From: Macrosoma leucophasiata
Taxonomy: Eukaryota > Arthropoda > Insecta > Lepidoptera > Hedylidae
Reading direction: 5' to 3'
Assembly (NCBI GenBank): GCA_036365455.1
Contig: JAWQUS010000002.1
Coordinates: 2,976,001 to 3,040,000, forward strand
DNA: 64,000 nt
The position numbers and the translations under genes are program-made. Within the stretch, counting starts at the first letter, position 1; every line of letters begins with the position of its first letter. The notes beneath the pieces were generated by a model. That model did no database searches. It was given only the letters and a program-made list of their open reading frames with translations, and was not told the DNA's origin. Of this stretch, positions 42,051 to 53,552 are shown piece by piece.

Positions 42051-42440
42051 GCAACTCGGCCCACCGGCCGCGGCGGACCGGAGGCACACCGCGGTCACTA
42101 CGCCAAAATTCAATACAAACGCTTAATTTGGTCTCTATTACACAGACATCAATCAGTGACGTGTATTTACACGTGCACCTGTGTGCGTAGCACGTAAAAA
42201 ATACCAACCGTCGCCCATATGAGGGCAGGAGGTTGGGTGATGCGGGGAAATCGGGCAGGACGTCGAAGCACTCGATGTGTCCATTCTATACGTAGTATTA
42301 TTACATATTATCTGTCGAAGGGGAGTAGCGTTTATTACCGATGCAAAACAGTCATTTTTTGCGGGGGGAAATGTGTGTGACACTGTGACACACACACACA
42401 CACACACACTACAAAAATCGTCTATTGCTACGAAACTCAC
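42051..42440 (+). mobile_element. MITE family G copy with repeat F inside, 3'-truncated
   Basis: G starts CATAGAGCAACTCGGCCC and is cut after GCGGACCGGAG by F (about 42092-42310). G resumes GGGGAGTAGCGTTTATTACC and stops at CGAAACTCACACTG, where an R1 tail (42443-42536) begins. A (CA)n run lies at 42383-42411. Confidence 0.7.
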
Positions 42441-42442
42441 AC

Positions 42443-42536
42443 TGCTCTTTGTGTGGGTGTCTATAGGCTGCAGTCGTCACTTAACATCAATGTGAACTGC
42501 ATGGCTGTTGGCCACTTACATTACATACAAAAAAAA
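42443..42536 (+). repeat. R1 3' fragment
   Basis: CTTTGTGTGGGTGTCTATAG through AACATCAATGTGAACTGCAT to an A-rich tail. Confidence 0.65.
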
Positions 42537-42879
42537 TATGAACTTAAAATTATGAAGCATTTCACATGAATTCATGTGAAGCCAAATTCCACCGAATAGA
42601 TTTTCCACTAATATTAAGCCTCCTTTAGAACGTAACAATCCTAAATTACATATTTCCTTGCCTTTGCCTTCAATCTCGCCATGTTACCCGCGTTCATTAT
42701 GCTATTGTGTTGGAGTTGTGTACTCGTGTAGAATATAGGTGTATATATATAGTATTACTCAGTTATTGATGTTTGGTACAGTATATACTACGTCCAATGA
42801 TTCGAGTCGTGGAAAGCTTCCCCAAAAGCATATGGTGCCTTTCCTTCATTTGCTTTTTTATTTCGCTTACAATGTCCTG

Positions 42880-43112
42880 GGGTGCGACCGCCAATCGACA
42901 TTGCTATTGTCGTTGTCACTGCTGTCAAATTTTTATGTCGATTTGTAGCTCCTCTAAAAGCATTAGAGATCTGATTGTTTTTCTTGCTTTCGTAGGTGAG
43001 AAACAAGTAATAATGGTAGATTATTTCAATTATTGTTATTTAGTTAAAGCAAAAATCGAAACGACAGGTTAATGACAACGAAAATAGCAATGTCGATAGG
43101 CGGTCGCACCCC
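42880..43112. mobile_element. Foldback MITE with 40-bp inverted ends
   Basis: Left end GGGGTGCGACCGCCAATCGA and right end reading TCGATAGGCGGTCGCACCCC; the inner part TTGCTATTGTCGTTGTCA is also inverted. 233 bp. Flanking duplications unclear. Confidence 0.7.
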
Positions 43113-43353
43113 TGATGTAGTTGTTATGTTAGTATAAGTAGGTGTAGATTTTTTATATAATGAAGGTGATAAACAGGCATACAAAAACCAGAATGGATTC
43201 CATGACTCCAGCATAGCAGTGAGAGGTTAGACTACAGAGACTTTTTTTTTTCACCAATTAATCTCCCAAGAGCGGCTCCTGTGTTATCAGTTTATCACTT
43301 ATTTTCGTTACCCGTTCATGTTTGGGTCACCGATTTAGCTTCATACGTTTTTT

Positions 43354-43996
43354 AGGGTTCCGTACCTTAAAAGGAAAAAAGGAACCCTTATAGGATCACT
43401 CGTGCGTCTGTCTGTCTGTCTGTGTGTCCGTCTGTCACAGCCGATTTGCTCCGAAACTACTCGACCGATTGAGTTGAAATTTGATGAATATAAGTAAATT
43501 GGTGACCCAAAGATGAACACGTCAAGTAAAATAATAAATTTTAAACAGGGTTCTGATTTACCCTCGAAAGTGACCCACTTTCGAGGATAAATCAGAAAAA
43601 AAAAAATTGTAAATTGTGTCGTGTGACATATCAAATGAAAGAAGTTGTTGTCAGTATCTCAGATATATTTTTTTTATAATTTTTACATAAACAAATTTGA
43701 AGTTATTTAAGAAAAACGACGAAAATTGACCATTCCCCCCCCTATCTCCGAAACTACTGAACTTAAAATTTTGAAAAATATGTGGAAAATAGTTCTTTGC
43801 CTATAGATTACTGGAAAACGTATAAGAAGTTTGAGTATTCAAATTAAATCGAAAATTCTAAATAATATAACCCCCCCTGCCGGTACCACCGTAACCGCTA
43901 TGTCCCTGCATTTTAAATGTGTAATATTTTCGAAAATATTTATTTAAATTACGGAACCCTCACCACGCGAGTCGAACTTGTACTTGTCCGGTTTTT
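43354..43996 (+). mobile_element. Repeat family I, long copy
   Basis: From TTTTTAGGGTTCCGTACC to CTTGTACTTGTCCGGTTTTT, with ACGGAACCCTCACC near the right end as an inverted partner of AGGGTTCCGT. It has a GTCTGTCTGTCTGTCTGTG run and GAAACTACTCGACCGATTGA. Reference for 7926, 9878, 54985 and 58616. Confidence 0.6.
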
Positions 43997-44167
43997 TCTT
44001 ATGTAATGGAAGGGTAAACATTTACAATATCACGCTATGCATTATAGTAGCATCAATAATAAAATATTGCAGACAACGTCGCGGGCACAGTGAATCTGTT
44101 ATAAAGGATTGGTACCTAAAGGTTAAAGAATATAGTTAAAAAAATTACGTTTTTTCTATGACAAAAT

Positions 44168-44470
44168 CATAGAGTAACACGGGCCGCCGGCCGCGGCAGC
44201 GTTTATTACCGATGCAAAACAGTCTGTCATTTTTTGCGGGGTGAAATGCGTGTGACACACATGCATACGTCGCACACTACAAAAATCGTCTTTTACTACG
44301 AAACTCACACTTTGACTTTAACGAAATACATAACCAATTTTACGCACACATTTAAACATCTAGGGGACATGTATAGGCCCACTTGGGCTTGTAATTTGAC
44401 AGAGGGGAAAGCCTGCATATGGCCACTCTCCTCGGGTCCGCCGCGGACGATGGCCCGTGTTGCTCTATGG
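44168..44470 (+). mobile_element. MITE family G, nearly complete
   Basis: CATAGAGTAACACGGGCCGC ... CCCGTGTTGCTCTATG, missing part of the left GC-rich block. AAAAT lies near both ends. Confidence 0.7.
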
Positions 44471-44799
44471 AGAAAATGAACGGAGAATGGAGAGTTCTTT
44501 TTAAAAGCAGAAGCGTCTCCAATGTGGACCAACGAACAATTTGAAATGTAAATTAATTGTAGTTATTGAGTTTATAATTAGTCGCTGGAGTCTCGAGCAA
44601 CTTGGAAGCACGTCTCGATATTTGAATAATCGCTTAAGAGGACGTTATAATGTATACGCTATATTGAATATTGATTACTGTTTAATTTCAGTAATGAGAA
44701 ATACTAATTCGTTTTCAGGTTAAATATGGCTTTCAGCTATTTAATTGCCTTGGTATTGATGTATGGTGTGAGACAATCCTTTTATTATATTATTAAGCA

Positions 44800-44969
44800 C
44801 TAGCTGTGCCCACGACTTCGTCCCCGTACCGTGATGTTACATAAGCCTAGTAGCTATCTAGATAAATGGACTATCTTGCACTGAGTTTTTGAAATCGATT
44901 AAGTGGTTGCTGAGATTGGCGCGTTCAAGCAAACAATGAAACTCTTCAGCTTTATTTTATTAGTGTAGA
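44800..44969 (-). mobile_element. Small non-autonomous Helitron
   Basis: CTAGCTGTGCCCACGACTTC at the left (3' end reversed) and AGCTTTATTTTATTAGTGTAGA at the right (5' end). 170 bp. The 5' flank is A rather than the expected T on this strand, so the border may have mutated. Confidence 0.65.
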
Positions 44970-44974
44970 AGTAT

Positions 44975-45570
44975 ACTTTCACTATAGATCTATAGATCTA
45001 CATAACCCATCACATGTATTTTCATACAATTTATCAAAAATATTTACAATTATTTTATTTGCACGTACATGTAGTATACGATAATATTTATCGTCACAAT
45101 ACCTATATTATTATTAATTATCATAGTTTTACCTCCTGTCAGTATCTTATTATTTTGAGTTATTATTGCACTGATTTAATACCTATTTTATACCAATTAT
45201 TAGTATTTGTAATCAGTGTGAAGTGGAACAAATTTCTCATAAGTAGGTATTTATCAAATAATTTGGGCGACTTGTGGTTCGCAATGTCACTCACGGCCCC
45301 ACCAGAATACCAGCGCTGTAGTGCCAACTAGAGCAATTAGCTGAGGTGGGTGCCATTTTTTTTTGGTCTCATACATGAATCATGCCATAATAATATACGT
45401 ATACGTTATCGTAGTTACTTATATATAATATGTTGTCATTTATGTTCTCTTTTTGCTTTCTCTATTATTTATTGCCTTGTTGATGCATTGTGTGTATGAA
45501 AAAAAAAAAAAACTTATTCTTATTCTTATTCTTTAGATTGTGCTAATAGTATATCTAGGTCGACCTTCAC
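44975..45570. other. AT-rich sequence, no gene recognised
   Basis: An open frame at 45014-45331 is hydrophobic only because of AT richness. TTATTCTTATTCTTATTC near 45512 looks like a retroposon tail. Confidence 0.4.
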
Positions 45571-45723
45571 CTATCTGTTTACCAAATGAAACATTGTAAT
45601 TATCAAATTTCGTATTTAAAATTTCATAATACAAACACGTCTTGCATGTATTGTCTATCGAAATATTATTATGTTTATAGAATTAAAAAAAATGCCAGTC
45701 TTACCAATTTTGAAATAAAAAAT

Positions 45724-45841
45724 AAATGGAAAGAAAAATTTGACTTCGTGCAGGCATCGAACCTGCGACTTCAGGATAACCAGTCTAGCCGCTTTACCAA
45801 TAAGCTACCGAAGTACTTCGGTTAAATTTTTCTTTCCATTT
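45724..45841 (-). mobile_element. Short inverted-repeat element enclosing one tRNA-like unit
   Basis: Perfect 18-bp terminal inverted repeats AAATGGAAAGAAAAATTT (45724-45741, 45824-45841) enclose a 72-base minus-strand tRNA-like unit at 45743-45814 with anticodon loop CTGGTTA and B box GGTTCGATGCC, read toward a T-run in the left TIR. Confidence 0.75.
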
Positions 45842-45986
45842 TTTTGTATATTTTCACTATAATATATACATTTACTCATTGTACTATTTATTTTCCGCAA
45901 TAACACAATACATGCGACTTTAGAAATTAAAGAAAAATTGAAAATATGTATTTTTTTCTTTTTACCCTAAATCTGTTAAAAATCAA

Positions 45987-46094
45987 AAATGGAAAGAAAA
46001 ATTTGCCGGAGCGGTGTGGGACTTCGGTAGCTTATCCTGAGGTCGCAGGTTCGATTTTCCTACCCGAAGTTAAATTTTTCTTTCCGTTTTTTCT
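45987..46094 (+). mobile_element. Short inverted-repeat element with a broken tRNA-like unit
   Basis: The same TIRs (AAATGGAAAGAAAAATTT / AAATTTTTCTTTCCGTTT) flank GGGACTTCGGTAGCTTA|TCCTGAGGTCGCAGG; the anticodon arm and part of the D arm are deleted. Confidence 0.65.
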
Positions 46095-46691
46095 TACATT
46101 AACTCATGTTATAGTAAATATATATATTTTACGTTATAAAAGTTGAAAGTGTATATTATTATCTTAATTAGATTTGGTAGATTTTTTTATGTAGAGAATA
46201 GATTTAAACCGTTAACTCGCCCAAAGTGTGGACCGATTTTAAAAATTGTTGTGTCGTTTGAAAGTGAACAGGTCCAAATTGGTCTTTTTGCCAGAAAATT
46301 AGATTCTGGTGATAGCATCATTGCAAAATCGAGGGCAACCTTCAAAAATTATATGGACATAAAAGGGTTTTAGTTGCATTTTATTAATGTACGTATTTGC
46401 ATCTGAGATTATACTCACGCTAGTGAGCCCCATTTTAAACCACAAAACTCCTTAACCGTAAGGAGTTAGGTGATAATAGTAAAATTTGTCGAAATGTATA
46501 TTTCGATACGTAAGTATGTGTATATTCTGCATGCAGGTGCACGTCAAACTTTATTGAAACCTTTCAATGTAAGATGTGTTGCTACTTCTGCGTCATAAGC
46601 TGTTATGCCTCTGTCGTCGGCAATTATTATTGAAGGCTGTACAATACAATGAAAGCCTGTAATAATATGATTAATAATACATTCACAGTGA

Positions 46692-47270
46692 TAAGACTAA
46701 AACGTAACTTCACGCCTGTAATCCCCAAAACGGATAGGTAGAGGTAAATACATGCATTCAAGCATATAAGCAAACACCCACGATTCGTCGGTTACGTTTT
46801 TTGGTCCATGTAACAGATAGCGGGCCTGTTAACATCACGGGGCATTCTATCAAAGTCCGAGGTGCTGGGAAACTTCCAGTTTAAAAATACCAATAAATCC
46901 AGAGTTATAGGTTTTTAGAGCTTTATCTCTGCTAGCTACCGACCCGGGGCACATAGCGGACACTCAGCCACAAAATTCCATACAAACGCTTAATTTGGTC
47001 TCTATTAGGTACACAGACATCAATCAGTGACGTGTATTTACACGCGCCCCTGTGTGCGTAGCACGTAGAAAATACCAACCGTCGCCCATAAGAGGGGAGG
47101 AGGTTGGGTGATGCTGGCAAATCGGGCGGGACGTCGAAGTGTCCATTCTATACGTAGTATTATTACATATTCTCTGCCGGGAGTCAAAATTCAGGACCCC
47201 AACGTAGCTGTAGTAGAATGCTATCTGCTACCTACTGAGACAGTAGTCTAGTGGCAGTTTCAGGACTATG
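46692..47270 (-). mobile_element. SINE T copy split by repeat F
   Basis: Old minus-strand SINE T (AACGTAACTTCACGCCTGTA ... ACCGACCCGGG) interrupted at 46949, resuming GAGTCAAAATTCAGGACCCC to about 47270. Confidence 0.7.
46949..47176 (+). mobile_element. Repeat F, complete, inside SINE T
   Basis: GCACATAGCGGACACTCAGC to ATATTCTCTG, 228 bp. The left flank CCCGGG and right flank CCGGG are a 5-bp target duplication, consistent with the 6-bp CCCTAA duplication at 33282. Confidence 0.75.
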
Positions 47271-47274
47271 CCAA

Positions 47275-47880
47275 TGATATCTAAAGTGTTAAACTTTACA
47301 TTGTAATAGATGACAGACATAAGGCTGGCTAGGGACATTTTAATTCCAGTAAAAGCCCGCACAAACAAAGTCGGCGCAAAATAGTTTGCTAAAGAAAATC
47401 AAACAACCCAAACTAGGAATCCCATTTCAATACCCAAGATACACAACAGCCGTATAATTTTGTCCCAAACAAATATTTCAATACAAAACAACTGGATTTA
47501 AGGCCGGGAGTTTTGGATCGCGACCAACCGACTTTTTGAAGGAATAATATTCGGTGTGTTGACAGCTCTAAAAAGGGTATATCTGGTTTGTTAAGCAGAA
47601 CCAATCTTTCTTACGAGCTTGCATTTGGTACGCTCTTGGGAAATGTAAAACTTGTGTGCGTTTAGAGTGCATAAGCGGGAGCGATAGTGGTTCGTCAACT
47701 GTCTGTTTTATTTTAGGTAAAATCGTACCGCCCGTGTACATACAACCGGAATATGAGCTCGCATCTTGCAGCTTATATGCCACCTTCATTGTTTAAATAA
47801 TGAAGGACTTGCGTGACCTTTGGAGCTCAGCCAGTTTTACACTTATCTAGCGAAGCTCCACATCATAAAGGCGAATTTTC
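47275..47880. other. No gene recognised
   Basis: Mixed composition. Two short minus-strand frames (47413-47604, 47568-47789) show no recognisable domain. This may be unique intronic sequence. Confidence 0.4.
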
Positions 47881-47883
47881 CTC

Positions 47884-48040
47884 TCCTTTTATTTATTTAT
47901 TTATTTTCACTTTAATGCACTCAGTACTTAAGACGGCCTTAATGCCACAAGGCATTCTCTGACAGCCAACCTTTGGGTAGAAGAACAGCGTTGTGGAAGG
48001 TGCAAATGGAAAATCTTAAATACAAAATGTAGTTATATAG
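47884..48040 (-). mobile_element. LINE 3' end
   Basis: TTTATTTATTTATTT tail, then GCACTCAGTACTTAAGACGG, ATGCCACAAGGCATTCTCTG and CAACCTTTGGGTAGAAGAAC, the reversed 3' end of a common lepidopteran non-LTR element by recollection. Confidence 0.5.
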
Positions 48041-48388
48041 TTATTATAATTTATCATTTACAAAAAAAATATCATACATTACATACAAATAATACTTATA
48101 AATTATATGTTATTTTTAACCGAGTTCAAAAAACGAGAAGGTTCTCAATTCATATGTTATTTTATTATTATACCTACATAAAATAAATAAACGACGTAAG
48201 GATACTGATTCATGTCATATCCGTCACTGGGGTCGGTCTTATTTATATTCACTCACATTTGTCATTGAAAAAAAAAAAGGAAAGTGCTGCTACTGGCACT
48301 TTATTTTTTCACTGGAAGATAATTCGTTTAGTAGTATTGACAATCGAGCAACGGCGGTCAAACTATTCAAACGAGTGGTGGTATTAAA

Positions 48389-48534
48389 TGCAATAACACA
48401 AGATGGGCAGCAGCGTTCCGCGATAGAACTAGGGATTGCAATCCCGCATATCAATCCCGCGTGATTGAAGAAGCTGCGGGATTGCAATCCCTAGTTCTAT
48501 CGCGGAACGCTGCTGCCCATCTTGTGTTATTGCA
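48389..48534. repeat. Perfect 60-bp inverted repeat
   Basis: Arms 48389-48448 and 48475-48534 are exact reverse complements with a 26-base spacer. Each contains GGGATTGCAATCCC, a palindromic motif seen again near 49757. The right arm runs directly into the mariner fragment. Confidence 0.92.
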
Positions 48535-48536
48535 AT

Positions 48537-48717
48537 TAATTCATTCTCTTCAGAATTCTTTATGCAATGTTAGGTTAACATCACGAGAGGACTGCCAAAT
48601 CCACTTGTCGCGGTATTTTGATGAGAAGTCCCAAAATTTTTATAGCAATGGGATCATGTCCCTACCTACAAGATGGCAAAAGGTTATCGAACAAAATGGT
48701 ACATACATACTTTAGTT
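48537..48717 (+). pseudogene. mariner-type transposase, C-terminal fragment
   Basis: Encodes LIHSLQNSLCNVRLTSREDC and then LSRYFDEKSQNFYSNGIMSL, PTRWQKVIEQNGTYIL and stop. The F-x-NGI-x-LP-x-RWQKVI..NG.Y ending is the hallmark of mariner (Tc1/mariner) transposases. The catalytic D,D34D core is missing and the palindrome replaces it upstream. The 3' TIR may lie near 48760-48800. Confidence 0.8.
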
Positions 48718-48804
48718 AAATTTAAATAAACTATATTAAAAAATGTTTTGAATTATCTTAAAAAATGCGAATAAACTTTTTCCCCAACCTTATATCTTAC
48801 TCGC

Positions 48805-48928
48805 AAATTTTGAAAATTCCATAGAAAATATTTATTTATTTCTTAATTTTTTCATTACATTACTCAAACCTAAAAACTACGGCACCCTACACTGCGCGTG
48901 GCTCAACATGGACTTGACAGGTTTTATA
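48805..48928 (+). repeat. Repeat family I-like tail, copy
   Basis: CCATAGAAAATATTTATTTA and CACTGCGCGTGG...ACTTGACAGGTTTTA match 59650-59795. Confidence 0.5.
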
Positions 48929-48929
48929 T

Positions 48930-49590
48930 AAATCAAGTTTTAATTAGTACATTTATTAGCATTAGACACAAGAAATTTCGGTGTTTGTTTTTTTAGGTGA
49001 GTTTTAAGTAAAAAGTCAAAAAATGTCGATCTTCATTCCGAAAACGAATGATACCTATACAATACTGTACTATTTTTAAATATTAGGTTTTAAACAATAT
49101 TTTTTTTCAATTCCATAACAGTAATTGGCAACATATTTATTTTATAAATAATTAAACTTATGCGTTTTCTAAAACGTCTCCTATAAAAGACCTAATGATG
49201 TAGTGGTCAAGAACACAAAACGAATGGAATACGCTATTATAATGACAACAAATTAAAAATAATACTTTAATCACGCACGCACAATGCCCATCATGGTATT
49301 TTAATAAAGTCGGACAATTTTGCTGTCATAAATATCATAAACAAAAAGTTTTGTGATTCCTGCTTCTGGGTTTTTCTTCTGTCTAAATTAAAAAAAAAAA
49401 TACTTGAGTAAAATATGTCTCACATATAATTGCAACAAAAGTATTTGTTTTCTGACAAAATATTAATTAAGTAAGTAAGAAATATTTAGTAATGAAATCA
49501 ATTTTATAAGACCTTAATTTTTAAAATGTTTGGCATCAAGTTTTATTTAATTTTAACCTTACATCTAAAAACAGGTAAGGTAATCAAACT
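48930..49590. other. AT-rich stretch, no gene recognised
   Basis: No ORF of note and no repeat match within the window. Confidence 0.45.
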
Positions 49591-49669
49591 TATTAAATAT
49601 GAGATTTGGAATGAATTTGTGCTTCTTCGCCTAACTTCACGAACGTTTCAGCAGCTAATTTAAATTGGC

Positions 49670-49780
49670 GGGATCCGCGGATCCGCGTTTTAAGGTGCGG
49701 GATCCACCAAATTGAAAAGAGGTGCGGCATCCCGCGGGATTGCGGGATCCCACTTTGCGGGATTGCAATCCCTAGATAGA
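49670..49780. repeat. GGGATCC/GGGATTGC-rich cluster
   Basis: GCGGGATCCGCGGATCCGCG, GCATCCCGCGGGATTGCGGG and GGGATTGCAATCCCTAG occur within 110 bases. They look like degraded terminal repeats of a DNA transposon whose motif also sits in the 48389 palindrome. Confidence 0.45.
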
Positions 49781-50121
49781 ACACATGCCACTGCAGTCAC
49801 CAATCAGCATGCTAAGCGTGGCGATTATGGCATATTCTCCCCAAAGACCCACAACACTGTTGTGTATTTTCTATTTTCTTCTTCTTCTTCTTTATACTAT
49901 GGCTTCCACCTCGATTAGGGTAATTCTGCCAAATTCTGGTGTTTAAGGAGGCACTAGACGTATGAGTTATGACCGGTGATCTGAGGGATGTCTGGTAAGA
50001 ACAAAAATAAGTGCCACTTTAATTATTCAGCGTTTTTCTGCCTAAAACAAGACAAAGACGATCACAGTTAATTAAAGTGACTAGATAAAAAGTTAATTAA
50101 TTAAAGTGACTAGATAAAGTG

Positions 50122-50168
50122 ATAGAACTGTGTTCTGTTGATACTATATCAACAGAACACAGTTCTAT
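50122..50168. repeat. Perfect 22-bp snap-back hairpin
   Basis: Arms 50122-50143 and 50147-50168 (ATAGAACTGTGTTCTGTTGA..) are perfect with loop CTA. Just upstream AATTAAAGTGACTAGATAAA occurs twice in tandem. Confidence 0.85.
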
Positions 50169-50387
50169 TGTCATGTCATGAATTTTCTGGGACCTGTCAC
50201 TTGTCACTTGTCATGGTGACAGATGACAGCATTTTTTGTTGTTTGTTTGATACCACGCCACCAAATATTTGGATTGATTATGCATGTTAAATGTATCTTC
50301 GCGCCTGGTCAGGCGTCACTAGTAGTTTACATCGCACTAGGGTTGTGTTCCGTCTCAGCTATATAAGACCAGGCTGAACATCGTCGA

Positions 50388-50490
50388 ATTAGTCTGCCCG
50401 TGACCACGGTAGCTGGAAAGCGACCGAAACGTCGGGTGTAAGAAGTTTGGGAGTGTGTATACGCGAGAAAATCCGCAAGTTTAATTTCTA
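50388..50490 (+). mobile_element. Penelope-like 3' end fragment
   Basis: GTCTGCCCGTGACCACGG, GCGACCGAAACGTCGGGTG and TATACGCGAGAAAATCCG match the 3' end at 31620-31720 with moderate divergence. Confidence 0.6.
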
Positions 50491-50551
50491 CGATGTATTG
50501 TGTGTCAAAAAATAAACTATTTTCTTTCTTTCTTTCCAACATCGTTGAAAA

Positions 50552-51064
50552 TAGACCTGAGTCGATCACTCCTTCGTCGGGATTCGGGTCAATCGCGACC
50601 CATCGACAAGGTGATCGAGTCTAAATGACTCGATCGTTTGGGTCATTTGGGTCGCGACTCGATTTCGCTCAAACGTATACTGTAGCTCATGATTCTCGTG
50701 ATTCGAGACCCATCTGATAAGGATGCGAGACTCGAGACTGCGATCCACACATTATGTCGCTGGCTATTTTTCATTTTAATACATTTCAATTAATTATCAC
50801 TATAATTTCATTCTTAAACTTTATAGGTATATAGCATAAATTTTACAATTAGATGACATGGTGCAGGGGAGCTTGATCGATAAAACTGTAAACAAACTGA
50901 AGTGTACTTTATGCATAATGTCATAGAGTTCACGAAAAACAAAGTACCCAATGACCCAAAGGACGGAAATGATCGACTTTTTTTGTACGTCACGACCCGA
51001 TCACTTGTGTTTGGATCGTGATTCAATCAAAGTGATTCTATCGCTCGCGATCGACTCAGGTCTA
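50552..51064. mobile_element. hAT-type MITE with 8-bp target duplication and paralogous empty site
   Basis: TIRs TAGACCTGAGTCGATC (16 bp) at both ends. GTTGAAAA flanks it (50544-50551, 51065-51072). 513 bp, rich in GACTCGATC words. The uninterrupted site ACATCGTTGAAAAAGGCTTC lies at about 51520-51540 within a paralogous segment. Confidence 0.85.
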
Positions 51065-51089
51065 GTTGAAAAAGGCTTCCTTGCAAATG

Positions 51090-51557
51090 TTAATCTTTTC
51101 GGCTGAAGTGATGATGATGCTTTACTTTTACGCCGATAAGGACTCGACGTAGTTCCTATCACTATCCAAGAATCGCTTCCGCCTAAGCTTAGTGTGCTGC
51201 CATAGCTATATTCACAGGCAGTATATTGTGTAGTTTCATGACATAGTGGGGTGAATACTAAGCTACCCGCCGCCGGGGATGAATTCAATGTTGTTTGTCA
51301 TGAATTAAGAATTCGAGGTGGAGACACGGAATTATAGCAATTGTAAAAAGGTACTGAGATTTTTGAGTGCGAGGTACTGCGCAGTGAATTTCAATAGATG
51401 TAGGAAGCAGTGTGCTCTGTTTTTATTATTATGTTTTTTATTTTTTTATTATTATTGTTTATTTAGTGATGTATTGTGTGCCAAAAAAATAAACTATTTT
51501 CTTTCTTTCTTTCTAACATCGTTGAAAAAGGCTTCCTTGCAAATGTTAAAATCCTGA
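51090..51557. other. Sequence with partial duplication of 50494-51090
   Basis: 51469-51549 repeats TGTATTGTGTGCCAAAAAAA, a CTTTCTTTCTTTCT run and the hAT MITE target region. The preceding part has no recognised gene. Confidence 0.5.
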
Positions 51558-51642
51558 ACACAACCATTTGGCGGCAGATAGATTAGGTAATGCGGTGGTG
51601 GCTACGCCCTCGAGCTTCTTTACTGGAACTCTACCACCAGTA
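51558..51642 (-). repeat. R1 5' fragment
   Basis: ACCATTTGGCGGCAGATAGA to CTCTACCACCAGT. Confidence 0.6.
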
Positions 51643-51923
51643 AAAAGATATAGTTAAAGGACAAAAATACTCTAAAGGTGTATTAGATATCGAAGTTCGT
51701 TTTCTCTAAACAGCAATAAAAAACTTTCATTCGTTTTCTTGAAGCGCCAGGTGGTAGAAATATATTAATATATAGGTTTTCAGACATCGCGTGACCGATA
51801 TCAGGGGCAGTAGCGCATTAGTGTTGTGGATATCTAACTGTAATCTCTCACGAAAGCAAGATGATTCTCAGTTTAAATGAATCTATTCCATATTGTGGCT
51901 GAAATTATTTTTAGTAATACGAA

Positions 51924-52225
51924 GCGCGCATGGCCCCGTGTCTGGTGTAGATCGTAAGCGGATAAGCGATACAGGTGTGTGATGGGTGACCGCTAGTGGC
52001 AAATTAAAATATGCGCGTTTCCGTGCTTCGAAGGGCACGTTAAGCCGTCGGTTCCGGTTGCTAAGGCCTTATCGGCGGGTTGAAAACATCCGACAGCGGA
52101 TTGGCCACTAAACTGTATCTCCACCAACCCGCATTGGAGCAGCGTGGTGGAGTAAGCTCCAGGTCTCCCCCCCAAAAAGGGGAGAGACTCGTGCCCAGCA
52201 GTGGGACGTATAATGGGTTGCCATT
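51924..52225 (+). mobile_element. 5S-type SINE with degraded head
   Basis: GCGCGCATGGCCCCGTGTCT, then GTGTGATGGGTGACCGCTAG survives but the central 5S-like TTAAGCACTACGGGCGC block is deleted. The body and GGGTTGCCATTATTATTT tail match 12649-13012. Confidence 0.65.
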
Positions 52226-52347
52226 ATTATTTATTTATGAATACAAAGTAAATACTCTATATAGAGTAGATATCCAACAAGTAATATTGCACATAGACCT
52301 TAGGACTGCAACTTCGGCCTATTTAGGGTCTGTAGAGCGTTATCTTT

Positions 52348-52695
52348 TTATATATATTTTTTATGTAATCAAGTGGCAAACAAGCATGCAGTTCACATTG
52401 ATGTTAAGTGATGACTGCAGCGTAAAGACATCCACACAAAGACCAAGGTCAAAATGCAGATGCGTTACCACTTCTGAGGCCTTAGGTGTTATGCCTCTGT
52501 GCCGAAAATTACAGGGCCGTACATTACACACCACGATAGTGCTGAACACTACCATTTAGCGGCAAGTATATTAGGTAATGCTGTGGTGCCTACGCCCGCG
52601 AGTTCCGTCACTGGAGCTCTACCACCAGTCATGAACTTCAACATCAATGTGAACTGCATGCTTTGTTTGCCACCTTCATTACCCACATAAAAAAA
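52348..52695. mobile_element. R1 copy followed by an opposite R1 tail
   Basis: 52348-52629 is minus strand with about 20 bases lost before CACGATAGTGCTG. 52631-52695 is a plus-strand tail (AACATCAATGTGAACTGCAT to A run). Confidence 0.7.
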
Positions 52696-52699
52696 ATCT

Positions 52700-53320
52700 A
52701 GCTCGTAGTCAATATTATTTTGTTAATCTTTTTTGTTTTAACTGTATCACTATCAGACGACGTGTTGCAGTTTTGGCTCCACACCCCTAATAGTTATCGG
52801 GTACTATGGCTTCCAACGTCAACTCAGTAGTTCTAAGATTCAAATATAATAAGGTAAAAAAAAGTTTCAATATAAATTACTGTTCTTATATTTTTTGTCC
52901 TCTTAAACCGCGGAATGGTTTACAGTTTGCTGGTTTTCAAGTCATGGAATAGATTTATCACAGTTTTATTTCCAGGGACCGTCGCTTCCATGCATTCATG
53001 AAAATTTATGGGTGCCATCTGCTGAACATGAGATTCAGTTTTGAGCTTTTCAGTGATATATTTTTCCGCCTCTCCATTTTGAATTTGAGTAATTACTGAC
53101 CCAAAAGGAGGGCACCGTTTTCGGGTGTGGATTTATTTTTAATAGATAAGTTTAAGTAGGGATCATTGAATTAAAAGTCAGGAGTTTATTATGAGTTTTT
53201 AATGTAGGGTAGGCAGAGGTTAATGCATAAATTTAAGCATATGTATAAAAAACACCCACGATTCATCGTAACAGGAGGCGAGTCTATTGACATGTTTGGG
53301 TACATATCTCAGAGGGCGGT
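52700..53320. other. No gene recognised
   Basis: A short SINE T-like piece (AGGGTAGGCAGAGGTTAATG, AACACCCACGATTC) lies at 53205-53265. The rest is unassigned. Confidence 0.4.
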
Positions 53321-53322
53321 AC

Positions 53323-53552
53323 TTTTTTTTATTTAATGAAAGTGGCAAACAAGCATGCAGTTCACATTGATGTTAAGTGATGACTGTAGCCTATAGACAC
53401 CCACACAAAGACCAAGGTCAAGATTCAGATGCGTTACCACTCCAGAGGCCTAAGGTGTTATGGTCTTTGTGTGGGTGTCTATAGGCTGCAGTCATCACTT
53501 AACATCAATGTTAACTGCATGCTCGATTGCCATTTCCATTACATAAAAAAAA
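53323..53552. repeat. R1 3'-end hairpin
   Basis: A minus-strand R1 3' half (53323-53460) joins a plus-strand R1 tail (53461-53552) at GTTATG|GTCTTTGTG. About 90 bp each side pair, with T and A runs outermost. Confidence 0.75.

Noticed and set aside
42773..43072. 99-codon frame with hydrophobic start (possible exchanger exon)
   Set aside because: It crosses the 42880-43112 foldback MITE and lacks alpha-2 or Calx-beta motifs.
46143..46373. 76-codon frame with RFKPLTRPKCGPILKIVVSF
   Set aside because: It resembles the 'accgattttaaaaatt' type interior of common non-coding repeats and shows no domain.
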